Part shown: piece after piece, positions 46,071 to 59,096 of the stretch
How the letters are laid out: the number at the start of each line of letters is the position of its first letter
Position numbering within the stretch: position 1 is the stretch's first letter
From: Triangularia verruculosa
Taxonomy: Eukaryota; Ascomycota; Sordariomycetes; Sordariales; Podosporaceae
Direction of reading: 5' to 3'
Length of the DNA stretch: 64,000 nucleotides
Assembly: GCA_033296885.1 (NCBI GenBank)
Contig: MU863939.1
Coordinates: 1 to 64,000 of the forward strand
The notes under the pieces: model-generated
What the model saw: the letters and a program-made list of their open reading frames with translations, nothing else
Told to the model about the DNA's origin: nothing
Databases searched by the model: none
Program-made: the position numbers and the translations under genes

Positions 46071-48444
46071 CTACCACATCGGCACCAGTCCATGTCCCTC
46101 AACAAACGGCGGCAGACCCAATATCGTGTTATCCTGATAAATGCCTCCAGTCTCTATAGTAAAACTAAAATCATTGTTGGCGTACAGAGATCCCGAGAAG
46201 TCCAGTCCCGGGGGGTAATCCAACGGCAGAAAGTCAGGCCCCAGAAGAGGCGTGCTGGCCCGAGACAAGGGGTCCGGGACCGCCAGCAGCCCAAGCGTGG
46301 TGTCTGGCACCTCCCACGTGGGATATTCCGCAGGGTTCGGCATAAGCAGTGAAGGATCCATGATGATGGTTGGCACGGGGTATTCCTGCTGTCGCCTCTG
46401 CTGTATCCCGTACATCATGTCTGCCATGAGCTTCTCTGCCGCCTTTGCCGCTTCATCAAAGAGCGTCTGCCGGAATATGGCCGGATCGACACTGTCCTTG
46501 TACAGATTCGATGTGACGTTGATGCTGACCGCCAGCAAGAGGTTTAGCTTGGCTGCAACCACTCCCAAATGATATCTGGTTTGCCAGAGCCCTTGTAGGA
46601 AGATCAGTGATTTCGTCAATAAATCGCGAAACATACATCCTGTCCGTTGAAGGTGGCAGAGGATCCAGCTGTTGTCAAGATGACGTAGCCTGCCAAGAAT
46701 CCAACATGATGCCATCGCCGCTCGTGCAGCATCTGTCCAGAATAGTTGACATGCCATGTTGCTCATGTTAGGGCTAAGGCTGCATAGACTCTGAAATTGA
46801 TGCAACAACGAGGCGGCGTTGTCCCATAGCTCCAACAGCTGACCACGCTGGGAGACCTCTGCGGGCGTGCCCAAAGTCCCCCCGAGTCCGATGATGGACA
46901 AGAAGCTGGTCATGGAGATCGAGATCGTTGACTGCTGCAACTCTTCGGTCGGGTCTGTGTGCCTAGTACCAGAACGAAGCGCTGGCGGCAATTCTGACAA
47001 GAACCTGGCAAATCCATCTCGAAGACGGGCCTGGATCTCTGTAGTGGATGGAGCGTTTGGCGAGTACAGTGCTTGGTGCAAGGGGCCGATGACCTGAGCC
47101 AATTTGGCGGCGGCAATTGCGAACTGAATATCATTTTCCACTTGCTTTTCGAGTTGCTGACCACCTGTACCCTCAAATTCCGGGTCCAAAGTGCGAAGGC
47201 TTATTGGCAATGGCAATGGGCAGTCGTTCTCGTCCAGGCGCAAGCCGAACTGCGTGCCACTTCGAACAGAATAATCCAGGTTAAGCCGCACAAAGCACCA
47301 CCAAAGTCGTTTCCTAAGCTCTGCAAAATATGGCGTGACCTCCACAAAGAGCGCTGGGTCCCGATGGAGTCCCATGCTGTGTGTGATGTCCCTTATCAGC
47401 CCGTGAAGAGCAAGCAAATCGTACATTTTGTCCGTCTCAGAAGCCAAGATGTTCTTCGTTACGGCTAGTAGAAGCAAGACCTGTACCACGTCACAACACG
47501 GCTTCTGGAACATGGGTGTATGTATGCAATCTTCCACAGCCCTCGCCAATCGCCGTCCTCGGTGTCTTTCTTGTCCGCTGCTCTGCATAGCAATACTGAC
47601 GGCTAGCAGGATCTTGCAGATGTGGACAGGATGATCAAACGTCACCGCGTAGATTCGATCCAGGTCCCTGGCAAAGGCTGGTTGGTCTAGAATGCCATAA
47701 ATGCGCCCGTATCCCTGAAAGTATTTTGCAACCCATGATTCGCATTCCTGTCGTTCGGGTAGTAGCATCCGAAGACCAATGCTATCGGTTCCAACCGGTG
47801 AATAAGAGGTGTTGTTGTATGCCCTAAGCCGAGCCTTGAGCTCTGCAAAGGCTTTCCGGTTGGTGTGGAATTCCGGAGAATGGTCCAACATTGCTTTCAG
47901 CACCGTCATTTCGTTGCAGGGAGCTAACCAATGGCTAAGACCCATCATACGGGTCTTGAAAGCAGTGCCCTTGTAAGCGCTGCCTCTGGGTGGGTTGGCG
48001 CCATGGTGCTTTTCTCGGGGCGATGGCGTCGCTGGCGTTGATTCTGGTGTCTCTCCTCTTGACGAACAGCTATCTGGTGGAGTATGTGTTTGGGTGTGGA
48101 CCTCTGGAGACGGTTGAGGCGAGGGGGATGTCGCGGAGGAAGACGAGGTAACTCGAAGCCGTGATCGCGATCTTGGTATGTGCTGGCGATCTTTTGGTGT
48201 GCTGTAGACACACTCTGATGGGATGCCACGATGTTTGCATTGGCCACAGGGCGATTCGCGGTCACAGCGAGTCTTTCGTGTTCGGCACTGCTAGAAGTAA
48301 GTGTCCGCACTCCAACGTTTGGTGCAATTGACGCTATCGTACCTGCCAGCAAGATACAGCTTCTCGAACTCTAGGTCTTTTCCGTCCCTTCAATTGTTGC
48401 TCGACGAATGAGTCGGCGCTCATGTGGCTGAACGTTAGAGCCAT
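46071..48444 (-). CDS. Zn2Cys6 transcription factor (fungal_trans domain)
   Basis: Two exons: 48444-48343 and 48287-46071, with a 55-nt intron having donor GTACGA and acceptor GCAG that splits the zinc cluster; 772 residues. The binuclear cluster reads CWQC RTRKTRCDRESPC GQCKHRGIPSEC, with cysteines at 32, 35, 42, 48, 51 and 60. It is followed by a basic/Ser-rich linker, then the fungal-specific middle-homology region: YFQGYGRIYGILDQPAFARDLDRIY, ICKILLAVSIAM, LHGLIRDITHSMGLHRDP and LRKRLWWCFVRLNLDYS. The C-terminal region is acidic and Pro-rich. It lies about 1.8 kb from the P450 and 4.3 kb from the polyketide synthase, so it is the natural candidate pathway regulator, though that is an inference from position. 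Confidence 0.93.
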
Positions 48445-50219
48445 GTTGCCAAGAGCAAGAAGCTATGAGCAAATATTCACTGAGACTTTTGCAAAATGTT
48501 GAGTTCAGGGAGGAGAGATCGAGATCTTGATCCCACGCTGGAGTAGGATGGGAGCGAAGATAAACCCAATCCGCCGGGTCTGGAATAACATGTGCTTTCC
48601 AGCTGGGCATTCTGGGGCGTCATTAGTCACTCGGTCAGGACCCAAGTCGAACGAGATCGGGAGCGGAAGCGGGTACACGATAGTCGACGCATGTTGTGAG
48701 GCAGTGACATCGAGGAGGCCAGTGGAAGCCGGTTGGGAAACCAATGACGGAAAGGTAGGTAGCGTCGGATTGACATCGGTCAATAATGTCAAATGTCTCG
48801 AGTCCTTTTGCAGGAGGCGGTGCCTGCATGACTGTATCGGGCCAGGTGGGACCACGAGGGATGGCAGGCCAGGACGGCTGGGTATTGTGCACTGACCTTA
48901 TCTCGCCCACTGCTCTAACGGAATTTGAGGTGTTTACAAGTGTGCAAGTTAACCTCGTTCTGAAGCTTATTTTGTGCTCATCGCTGAACTAACAAGATTA
49001 GCAGAACAGAGATCCGTTCAAGCCCATTGCTCCAGTGCTAGTACCCATCAGCATGTCCGGAGCTCAAAGAGCCCCGGTTGTTGTGGTTGCGGTTCAATTC
49101 CGAAGCAGCAAGCCAATGGTGATACGGCCGGAAGGTAACCCCGCGCCACCACCCTCTTGGTCCTGCCATGCAGGAGCATCGAGAAGGTGACTGGAAGGGA
49201 TTTTTGCCGCGATGGTACCATCATTAATTGAAGTTCATCGATTTGATCTTTCGAGGTTGCCCAGCGTATTGTTGCTGACATGCTACCTCAATGAAACTCA
49301 CACCACGGTATTGGCCCTCGGTACTTTTGACAACGCTGAGACAATCCGCCCAAAAGTTCCTTCCTGCAGCTAGCAGTGAGACATTCTTCCCACCTTCCAT
49401 TCCCTTCAGTATTGCTTTGTCATTCTGACGAGCCTTCCATATGTAGGACAAACGTGTTTCCAACTCACTTGCCGACAGGTGTGGCTCAACACCGTCCTGG
49501 AAGCACGACAGTCTTCATCAACTGCATCTTCTCGGGACAAGAAACAACGAAGCTGCTGGACACAGCCCCAAACACACCTCACTTGCCAGCTCATGATTGG
49601 ATCGATCAGATTAAGCTTTCCCTGCTTTGAGTGAAGAAGTGCGGGGTCTGACCCGAGCAGTTGGGCTCTTGGGATGCTGGAAAGGCCCCACATTTTGTTT
49701 CTATGCATCATTTCGTATGCGTGTGTAGGGCTGAGCCTCAGTAAAGTTGCAGCTTTCACAGGGGCGGTCAAGGCCAAGTTGTTGGGGACTTACCAATTGA
49801 CCGCGTCCACCTATTCAGAGCGATGACGCTGGCCGTCTACTACCCGACTTCGGCGAACGACGGAATACTCGTCGGATTAAACGTGACCATTCTCGAACAG
49901 ATCACGTCAATGCCGTCAGAGTGAGGCAGTGCCGGGTGGTTGAACCAGTTCCCTCTTTCATGTTGATGAATGTGAGTTGAGCTTCCAGGTTTCATCATGT
50001 AACGTGGGATCGGAATCATTACTTCGTAGTCTATCATCACGTAGTGTCTATCTAAACTAGTGTTACAGCCCGCGCAGTCTCACGAACCCTGACCCTCATT
50101 CTTTGGTGCCCCAGACACCCAACACGCAGAAACGATGACAAAGGAAACTATGGGTCTATGATACTGTTATACAGAAGTAGAGAGCATATCCTACAAACCA
50201 AAGCAATACCGATTCGGTG
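48445..50219. other. Intergenic region
   Basis: About 1.8 kb without a supported gene, between the regulator and the P450 (both minus strand). A B-box-like GGTTCAATTCC at 49091 has no matching A box nearby. Confidence 0.45.
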
Positions 50220-51905
50220 CTACGATGCCGCAACCCCCTGATTGCGGCCGCGCGGAGTCATCCGGACATTAAGACCTGTCTGAGCAACCATCCAATGATT
50301 GACCACCTTCCAGTCGCCTTCCAGAGCCATCTACCACTCATTAGCACACAAAAACAGGCCAACTACACCGCCTCAAATGAAACTCACCTTGTACCTCCAA
50401 AACAACGTTGGAATCAGTTTGCAAATCTCCAAATACGAAATATTCTTTCCCAAGCACGTCCTTCGCCCAGCGCCAAACGTCAACAGGCACCTCTCCATCC
50501 CGACCCTTCTTTCCCTGTCACATAACCACCTTTCCGGTACAAACTCATCCAAATCCTGCCCAAAAGTCTCTTTGTCACGATGCACAACCCAAGGATTCAT
50601 CCCAACGATCGTCCCTTCCTCAAACCGCTGACCGCAAAGCTCCACGCCACCTTTTGGCACTACCCTCTCAAGCGGAAGGCCAATGACAGGATGCAATCGG
50701 CCTGCTTCCTTGACACAGGCATCCAAGTATGGAAGACTCCGCGATTCTTTCCACGTTACAATATCTGATAGCCGCCCCTCAACATGCGCTAGCGAAAGTT
50801 CCTCCATAAGCTTGCCAAGCTTGTCTGGGTTCTTGATGAGAAAATAGACGATCGCCCGCATCATGATGGCCGTGGTATCGCTTCCAGCCAAGACATTCGA
50901 CGTCGCCCAAGCAGTGACAAACCAGTCCGGGATCTCTGGGTGTTTAGCCTTGGCCTCCAGAAAACGAGACATGAAGTTTTTCGTGTTGTGATGCGTCGTG
51001 GTCTTTTCCACTTCGCTAATGTTGCTTCTCTCACGTGCCCTAGCCAGAGCGAAAGCGACGATAGGAGAGCTGCCCTCCGGAAGGCAACATAACAGTGGAT
51101 TCTTTGCCCAGAGCTTGTCGAGCCAGGGTATTTGTCCGACCTACCACCGTACATTAGCGTCCAGAGACAAGTGTGCAAAGTTCCCAGTATTTTACTCACG
51201 CTCGAAGCATATCGGAACACCTTCTGGATACTGCCCATGATCCCATCCACATCCCTTGATTCGTCGAGAAATCCCAACCGCTTGCTGAAGGTAATCTCCC
51301 CCATCATGTCAAATGCAAACCATTGAAGCCATGTCCCGAGATCCACAGTCTGATCATGCTCGGTGGTGCCCGCATCTAGCTTGCTGAGAAAGAATCGAAT
51401 CGTGGTGTCGACGTGGGGTTCGAATTCCATGAGGTTCGACATGGAGTATATGTTGGCTATCGGCCGTTTCATAGCCCGGTGCAGCTCGTCATCTTGGGTG
51501 TTAAACAAGCCTTGAACCACCTTCCCGCGTGACATAGGCTGCATAACCTTGTAGAAATCGGACTAGTGCACCAATATTTGTCAGATACGGCGGCTCATCT
51601 GTGTGACACATGTCGGAGTTACTTACCTTTTTGAGGTTGACTGTTGTGCCATAGATCTTCTGAATCTCCTTTGGGTCGCCAACACTGATGCAGTTAGGTC
51701 CGAGACGCACTAGACTCCCATATCGGTCGTGCAGTTGCATATGGACTTGATGAGCTGCACCAGACCAAGTCCATCTGAGTCTGGGAATATTCGAGATGGC
51801 GGCGAAGAAAGGCCCGGGAACTTTCTGATGTCTCACCCAGCTTCGATATGTCAGAACCACAAGATACATCCACCCAAAGAATATCGCAGCTGCCTGAAGT
51901 ATCAT
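50220..51905 (-). CDS. Cytochrome P450 monooxygenase
   Basis: Four exons: 51905-51627, 51562-51200, 51140-50388 and 50330-50220. Junctions are GTAAGT/CTAG, GTGAGT/GTAG and GTGAGT/GTAG, in phase; 501 residues. The last intron supplies the true C terminus (DWKVVNHWMVAQTGLNVRMTPR); without it the chain would end early. An N-terminal membrane anchor (MILQAAAIFFGWMYLVVL) is followed by a proline hinge KVPGP. The I-helix is VLAGSDTTAIMM, the ExxR helix CVKEAGRLHPV, the PERF-type motif FVPERWL, and the heme loop FGAGRRTCLGK with Cys at about 443. It is an ER-bound oxygenase, probably tailoring the polyketide of the divergent synthase. Start 51905 is an ATG at the membrane anchor; the frame open upstream starts only at TTG. 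Confidence 0.93.
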
Positions 51906-52704
51906 GTTCACGTTAAAATATGGAAAGGAAGTCTGATATGTCGCACCAGGCAATTTCGCGTAACCAGGTCTGCTGTCTGTCTACTTAAAGACAATCCTGA
52001 GCCCCTTGAAGTGAAAGGAAAGTTTGCCGTGCTGGTGTTCGTTCATCCCATACAAGTAGGTATCTCTTGCTCAGGCCGTAGTCTTGGCGTTTCGTGAGAG
52101 GGACTGTTCCTGCGGTCAGACCGGGCCAGATGTTAGCTGCATCCCCTTTTGGGAAAATAACACCCGGAGCTGAGTAGTCCTAGTGACTCCTGCCAGTCTC
52201 CATGCCGACTTGAGGTATAGCGCACGGGAGTGGCAATGACAACTGCCAACATGCACTAAGCCACGCCGCCGCACCGTTTTGACGGTACCAACAGCTCGGG
52301 TTCATCCTTAGCGCGTCCGGACAGTCGGTCCTGGCACACCGATGGGATAACGAGTAAACATTGCGTTGAGATCTCAACTCAGAATAGGAATCCTTCTGGG
52401 ACGTCCGCCTCTGCCGAGCGGTGACGATGTCAGTGACTGGGGTTGTGGCCCGGACGTCAAAGAAGACAGCTCGTGACAAGATATGGGCCGTGTAAGATAG
52501 CGGTGATGCTTATGTTGGTCACAGGCGTCAAGGAATGAGAGAGAGCTAAAGGGATTCTAGTAGTAGAGAAATGTCAGGGCGAATATCTAATCAGTTATAT
52601 AAGAGCTTGAAACCGGGTCTTCACTTACCAGACCATCTCTCAGACTAGCCTCCATTGCATTCTTTGACTTCTCTTGGTAGCTATTCTTTCTTTGATTCAA
52701 GAAA
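51906..52704. promoter_or_regulatory. Bidirectional promoter P450 / polyketide synthase
   Basis: About 800 bases between divergent starts. Candidate Zn2Cys6 sites are CGG-N5-CCG at 52113-52123 and an everted CCG-N6-CGG at 52317-52328; TATATAA at 52596-52602 lies about 105 bases before the synthase ATG. The motifs are visible; regulation by the nearby Zn2Cys6 protein is inferred. Confidence 0.5.
52596..52602 (+). promoter_or_regulatory. TATA box of polyketide synthase
   Basis: TATATAA about 105 bases upstream of the ATG at 52705. Confidence 0.5.
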
Positions 52705-55700
52705 ATGTCTGCTAACGCCTTACTGCTCTTTGGGGACCAAACGGGGGAAGTTTTGCCATCGATTCAACTCCTCTCAAAACACGCTTCCTCGAATCAGTCT
52801 TTGGCCACCTTCCTCAAGAAGTCAACCGACCGTCTTCGGCATGCCATATCCCATGCTCCGGTCCACCAAAGACGTTCGTTACCGACCTTTAATTCACTCT
52901 TAGAGCTTTCCACCATTGTATCGAACCAACAGCAGTCTACTCCGGCCACGTATGGCGCGCTCATGTGCATTGCTCAGCTGGGCCATGTCATTGTGTAAGA
53001 AGGAAAACCAAGCAACCGCCGATACCGAAGACTGACCTAGCCAGACACCTCGAGCGTAACCCAAGAGCCTTAGATGCCACCGATGATCAACTTGCAATTA
53101 CTGGGCTCTGCATTGGTCTACTTGCCGCTGCCGTCGTTTCTTGCTCACGAAATCTCACCGAGGTGCTCGTATTTGCCGAGGAGACTGTCCATCTCGCCTT
53201 TCAAGTTGGTCTTGTTGCCTCTGAAAGATCTCAGCTCATCGATCCATGCACTGGGAGCTGGGCCACGCTGATCTCCCAAGTCGATATTCATGCTATCCGC
53301 GATGTGATCGATCATTTCAACAAAAATTCGGCCCTAAATGAGAGCCACCGGGTGTACGTTAGTGCCGACAGTGCAAACTCGGTCACGATCAGTGGACCGC
53401 CTTCAACCACCGAAGTTTTCTTCACCTCGAACTCCATACTTCAGAACTGCAAAAGAATCTCACTTCCCATCACGGCTGCCTTCCATGCTGGTCACCTCCA
53501 GCCCATCCAATCGACAGCACTCCTCAAGAACGTCAGCCCTTCCCTTCTTGACAAAACCATTCAACATCCCTCTCTCATCTCTTCTTGTTCAGGTTTGCCC
53601 TATCAAGGCTCGACGTTCGGAGATTTGCTCGTAGAGATCCTACACGACATTCTCCAGGCACCTATCTCGCTTCAGGCATGCACTCAGGGACTCGCCAAAT
53701 TTCTCACACCACACGCAAAGCTCATCAGCTTTGGGCCAGTGAACTGCGCAAAGACCATCCAACAAACTATGCAGACGCACGGGGTTGAATTGAGAGCCTC
53801 CAACCTCCACATGCTTGAGAAGAGCCCTGCTCAAACAGCCAATTCCGTTGCCATTGTTGGCATGTCCGTTCGCCTCCCAGGTAGCGAGACACTCGAAGAG
53901 TTTTGGAAAGTCCTTGAAGAAGGCCGAGATCTCCATGAGAAAATTCGTCCTGACCGTTTCGATGTTGACACGCACCTTGATTCATCTGGGAAGTCCAAGA
54001 ACACCAGCCTGACACCATACGGTGTTTTCATCGATCGACCTGGGTACTTCGACACCAGACTATTCAACATGTCCCCTAGAGAGGCTGCCCAGACGGATCC
54101 TCAACAGCGTCTGTTGCTAATGACAACCTATGAGGCCCTTGAGATGGCGGGATACACTCCCAATGGAACGCCATCCACCAATACCAAAAGAATCGGGTCT
54201 TTCATGGGCCAGACGGGCGATGACTATCGCGAGGTAAATGCCAGTCAGAATGTCGATACGTACTTTATCACGGGGAACATCCGTGCTTTTGGGCCCGGGA
54301 GACTGAACTACCACTTTGGGTGGGAGGGTCCAAGCTATTCGATTGACACGGCATGCTCATCAAGTGCTGCTTCGATTCAACTGGCATGTTCTGCGCTCTT
54401 GAACCGAGAGATAGACATGGCTGTCGGTGGTGGGGCCAACTTCTTGAGTTCGTCCGATCTGTTTGCCGGCCTAAGTCGTGGAAGCTTCTTGTCAAAGACC
54501 GGTGGTTGCAAGACCTTTGACCACGATGCGGATGGCTACGTTCGTGCAGACGCAGTGGGTGTCGTGGTCTTGAAGAGGCTGGATGACGCACTGTCCGACC
54601 GAGACAACATTCTTGCTGTCATTCGGGGAACAGCAACCAACCACTCTGCCGAGGCATCGTCTATCACCCATCCTCATGCTAAGACCCAAGAACGACTATT
54701 CAATTCAGTGCTAAACCAGGCCGGTATTGATCCGCTTGAAATTGACTATGCCGAGCTCCACGGGACAGGCACACAGGCTGGTGATGCAACAGAGAGCCGA
54801 TCGGTGACCAACGTCCTCGCTCGAAATCGACCAGCTGACAATCCTCTTTTCATCGGAACTGTGAAACCCAATCTTGGCCATGGGGAGGCAGCGAGTGGTG
54901 TCACTTCTCTCATTAAAGCTATTATGATGCTCAGGAACAACATGATCCCACCCCATATTGGCATCAAGGGCCGAATCAACCAAAGGCTGCCACCGTTGGC
55001 CGATTTGAACACGCACATTTCTTTTAGAAAAACTCCGTTCTTGGCTCGCCTTGGTGGTGATAGGAAGAGAAAGATCCTCATCAACAACTTTGATGCTGCA
55101 GGAGGCAATACCAGTATGGTCATTGAAGATCCTCCCCTCTTGACAGTTGATGGCGTTGATCCCCGAAAGCATCAAGTCGTTGTTGTATCTGGCAAAACGC
55201 CTCAAGCAGTCGTAGGAAACAGCATGCGTCTCTTGAAATACCTAGAAACGAACCCGGAAATCGGTCTCCAAGATGTCGCGTACACCACAACTGCACGTCG
55301 GATGCATCACTCTCTACGGCAAGCCCATGCGGTCTCATCAGTAAAGGCACTGAGGGACAATCTTCAGCGATCCATTATGAATGAGACGTGGGAAAAAGTG
55401 CCGGCCACCCCGCCCCAAGTTGTCTTTCTCTTCACCGGTCAGGGATCTGCGTATGGCGGTATGGCGTCGGAGCTGTTCAAAACCAACCAGACATTCCATG
55501 AGCTTGTTCAAAGATACGATGATATTTCCGTCTCGCATGGCTTTGCCTCTTTCTTGCCGTTGATCGAGGATCATCACTTCGACGTAGCTACGGCTTCACT
55601 AGTTCGGACCCAACTAGCGATCGTATCAATCGAGCTGGCGATGGCAGAATACTGGAAAGGTATTGGGGTCATGCCAACTGCTGTGATTGGTCATAGCCTT

Positions 55701-58700
55701 GGAGAGTATCCTGCACTCTGTGTCGCCGGCGTTCTCTCGCTCAGTGACTGTTTGTATTTGGTCGGCAAAAGGGCGAGCTTGATGGTGTCGAATTGTTCTC
55801 CCGGGACGCATCTGATGCTAGCAATTCAAGCAAGCCCAAAGTATGTGGAGGAGCTGCTTGAGGATATGGGTACGATTTCCGGTCTCGAGATCGCATGCCA
55901 GAACGGACCTACGTCGACGGTTGTCAGCGGAATGTCAGAACAGATTCGGATGCTACAGGAGAAATCTCGCACCAAGGAGTTAAAGACAAGTGTTCTAGAA
56001 GTCCAGTATGCTTTCCACTCAGCCCAGATGAATTCCATCCTGAAAGAGTTCCGGGAAGTCGCCAGTAAAGTGCGTTTTGGACCTCCTTCGATGCCAATCG
56101 GATCAACGGTGTTTGGGTCGGTGGTGTCCAGCGCAGACATCATCAATGCTGAGTACCTTTGCCAAGGGACTCGTGGCCCAGTGCGCTTCAGGGATGCAGT
56201 TGAGGCAGTCAAAGGCCTGATGAAGCCCAAGCAACAGGCAATTTGGATCGAAACTGGCCCCAGTCCGGTTTGTGTCGGCATGCTGAAGTTCATGGTGGGG
56301 CCAGACCACAACCAGCTCCTTCCTTCGATGAAAAAGGGAGGGAGCGACTGGAGAGTCTTTACCTCATCAGTTGCTAGAGCTTTCGCTGCGGGGCTCAGCA
56401 TCGACTGGCGGGAGTTCCATCGACCCTACGAAACATCGCTGCGCATTCTGGAGCTGCCACCCTATGCATTCAATCTCAAGAACTACTGGATTCAGTATGA
56501 GGGTGATTGGGCACTTCGGAAAGGAGATCCGGGCGAGCCTTTCAAGTCTCCCATTACACGCAATCGGTCTCCCAACTTCTCGACGACCAGCCTCCATCGT
56601 ATCGAATCCGAAGTCCGTGACAAGTCCGGTGTCTCCGTTACCTTTGCATCAGATGCAGCGGAACCGAGACTGAATACCGCCCTCCGCGGTCATCTCGTCA
56701 ATGGAACTGGTCTCTGTCCGAGCTCGGTTTATGCAGACATGGCATTTGGTGCTGCTTCCTATATCTTCGGCTGCACGGGTTCCGAAATGTGTCTGGATGT
56801 CAGGAACATGGAAGTCCACAAGCCACTTATCATCCAGCCTGGAGATACAAGGCAACTTATCCGTGTAGCCGCTACGAAGAAGACTGGCGCCGATCAAATC
56901 GAAGTAAGTTTCGCTTCTCAAGACGGACAAACGCACGAGGATCATGCTAGTTGCATTGTCGTATGTGGACAAGCGAGCCGCTGGACATCTGAGTGGTCAA
57001 GGACGGCATATTTAGTCAAGGCACGCATCGAAAGTCTGAAACTGTCCTCAAGCAGGGGCGAGACCCATAGAATCCTTCGACCGATGGTATACAAGTTGTT
57101 CACATCACTGGTAGATTACGACGGACGATATCAGGGCCTACAAGAGGTGTTCATGGAGAGCGAGCTATTCGAGGCAGCAGCTAATGTCAAGTTCAACACC
57201 ACCGAGAGCGATGGCACATTCACGCACAGTCCATATTGGCTTGACAGTTTTGCTCACCTCTCTGGGTTTGTTCTCAACGGTGCGGAGACTACGCCTACCG
57301 ACGCCGTGTTTATTTCCCATGGCTGGGACAGCATGAGAATCCTCGGTCAGTTATCCGCGGACAAGAAATACCAAAGTTATGTGCGGATGCAGGAGACGAG
57401 CATACATGGAGTGATGGAGGGCGATGTGTACCTTTTTGGAGGCGAAGTCGTGGTGGCCGTTTGTCAAGGCCTCAAATTCCAGCGCATCCAGAGATCTATT
57501 CTGGACCACCTTCTTCCCAAAGACAACAATCCAGGGCATCCTTCTTCATACAAATCATCTAATGCCAGCCTCCAAAGGCATTCTGTGAATATCCCAACGA
57601 TCAAGGTGGAGCTCGTTGAGGATCGCCATGCAGTACCAGACTTCGACGAGGTCCTTCGTCTCATTGCTTTGGAGGTGGGTGTTGAGATCAAGGAGCTTGC
57701 AGACGACGCTGTCTTCGCAGACTTGGGGGTTGACAGTTTGCTGTCTATCAGCATCACCGCCAAGCTTGGTCAGCTTATAAGGCAATCCATACCGGCCGGC
57801 CTTTTCACAGAGATCATGACTGTTGGAGATCTACGTCAATACTACTTTAACAACTTTGACGATGACGACAGCCACTCGAGCTTTGGCGGAAGTACTTGCG
57901 GGGACCCGGTTTTCAGTCAGCCTGAGAGTCAATTGCACACTCCATTTACGGACACAGGCCTTTCCATTGGGACTCCAGCAGAAGATCGCGTCAACATCAT
58001 CAAGAAGATTATTGCTGCCGAGATCGGAATGAGTCTGGAAGAAATCGATAACGACGTGCCTCTAATTGACTTTGGCGTTGATAGCTTGCTGTCTTTATCG
58101 ATCATGGCCGCCATCAAAGCCCAAACTGGCCAGACTCTGCCGTCCAGCTTCTTGATGGAGCACCCTACCCTCACTGCCATCGAGCTTGCCATTGGTCGCC
58201 CCCCTACGCTTCCGCCCCAGCAACTGTTTAAGGCTCTGGAAAAGGTGCAACAGAACACCAATGGCTTCAGGTCCGAGGCCGTTCTACTTCAAGGCTCGCC
58301 ATCTTCGCGAGAGTCAGCCCTATTTCTCTTGCCTGATGGATCAGGCAGTGCAAGTAGCTATGTTTCGTTGCCAAAGCTGGGATTTCCTGGCCCAGTTTGG
58401 GGACTGAACAGCCCTTTCCTCGATCGGCCAGAGGCATTCACCATTTCGCTGCCAGACTTGGCTTCAGTGTTCATGACGGAAATACGTAACAGGCAACCAC
58501 GAGGTCCATATAGACTTGCAGGCTGGTCCGTTGGAGGAACATATGCATACGAGGCTGCACGTCAATTGATCCAACATGGCGAGGAGGTCAGTTCATTGAC
58601 ACTTATTGATGCCCCATGCCCAGCTTCACTTCCGCCTCTGCCCATCGACACAGTATCCTTGCTTGAGAAAGTTGGTGCATTCGATGGACTGAGGAATAAG

Positions 58701-59096
58701 CGCAGAACACTCAGTACAACGATGGGGAAGGGTGTACATGCTCACTTCTTGGGGTCGCTAAATGCACTGGAGAAATACAAGCCAGTCACGATGTGGAAAG
58801 GTTCAACTCCGATGATCAAGTCAGTGACAGCAATTTGGGCGCGCAATGGTGTGTGGGAGACGGTCGGGTTGGAAGTCAAGGCAAAACACATCAAGGGTAT
58901 GGGTGCGAAGAATGCCGCGAGAGACTGGATGATGGACACAAGATCAGACTTTGGACCAAACGGATGGGAGATGCTGCTTCCTGGTACCGATATTAAGTGC
59001 GAGGTGGTTGATGGTGACCACTTCACCATCATGAGGGGCTCGGGGGTGCGGAGACTCGGCGCCCTACTCAGAGATGCCAACAAAGACCGATCTTGA
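52705..59096 (+). CDS. Non-reducing polyketide synthase SAT-KS-MAT-PT-ACP-ACP-TE
   Basis: Two exons: 52705-52994 and 53045-59096, with a 50-nt intron; 2113 residues. SAT has the GLCIG motif with Cys about 119. KS is about 365-790, with DTACSSS (Cys 534), HGTGTQAGD (His 669) and NLGHGEAASG (His 709). MAT has FTGQGSAYGGMA and GHSLGEYPA (Ser about 981). The product-template domain has GHLVNG (His about 1313) and YWLDSFAHLSG (Asp about 1497). Two acyl carriers read DLGVDSLLS (Ser about 1661) and DFGVDSLLS (Ser about 1777). The thioesterase/Claisen-cyclase-like domain has GWSVGG (Ser about 1925) and GDHFTIM (His about 2089). No KR, DH or ER is present, so the enzyme makes a non-reduced aromatic polyketide. 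All catalytic residues I looked for are present. The architecture equals that of pigment-type synthases; the product cannot be named from sequence. Confidence 0.97.

Noticed and set aside
49091..49101. B-box-like GGTTCAATTCC
   Set aside because: No A box at tRNA spacing and no cloverleaf that I can form.
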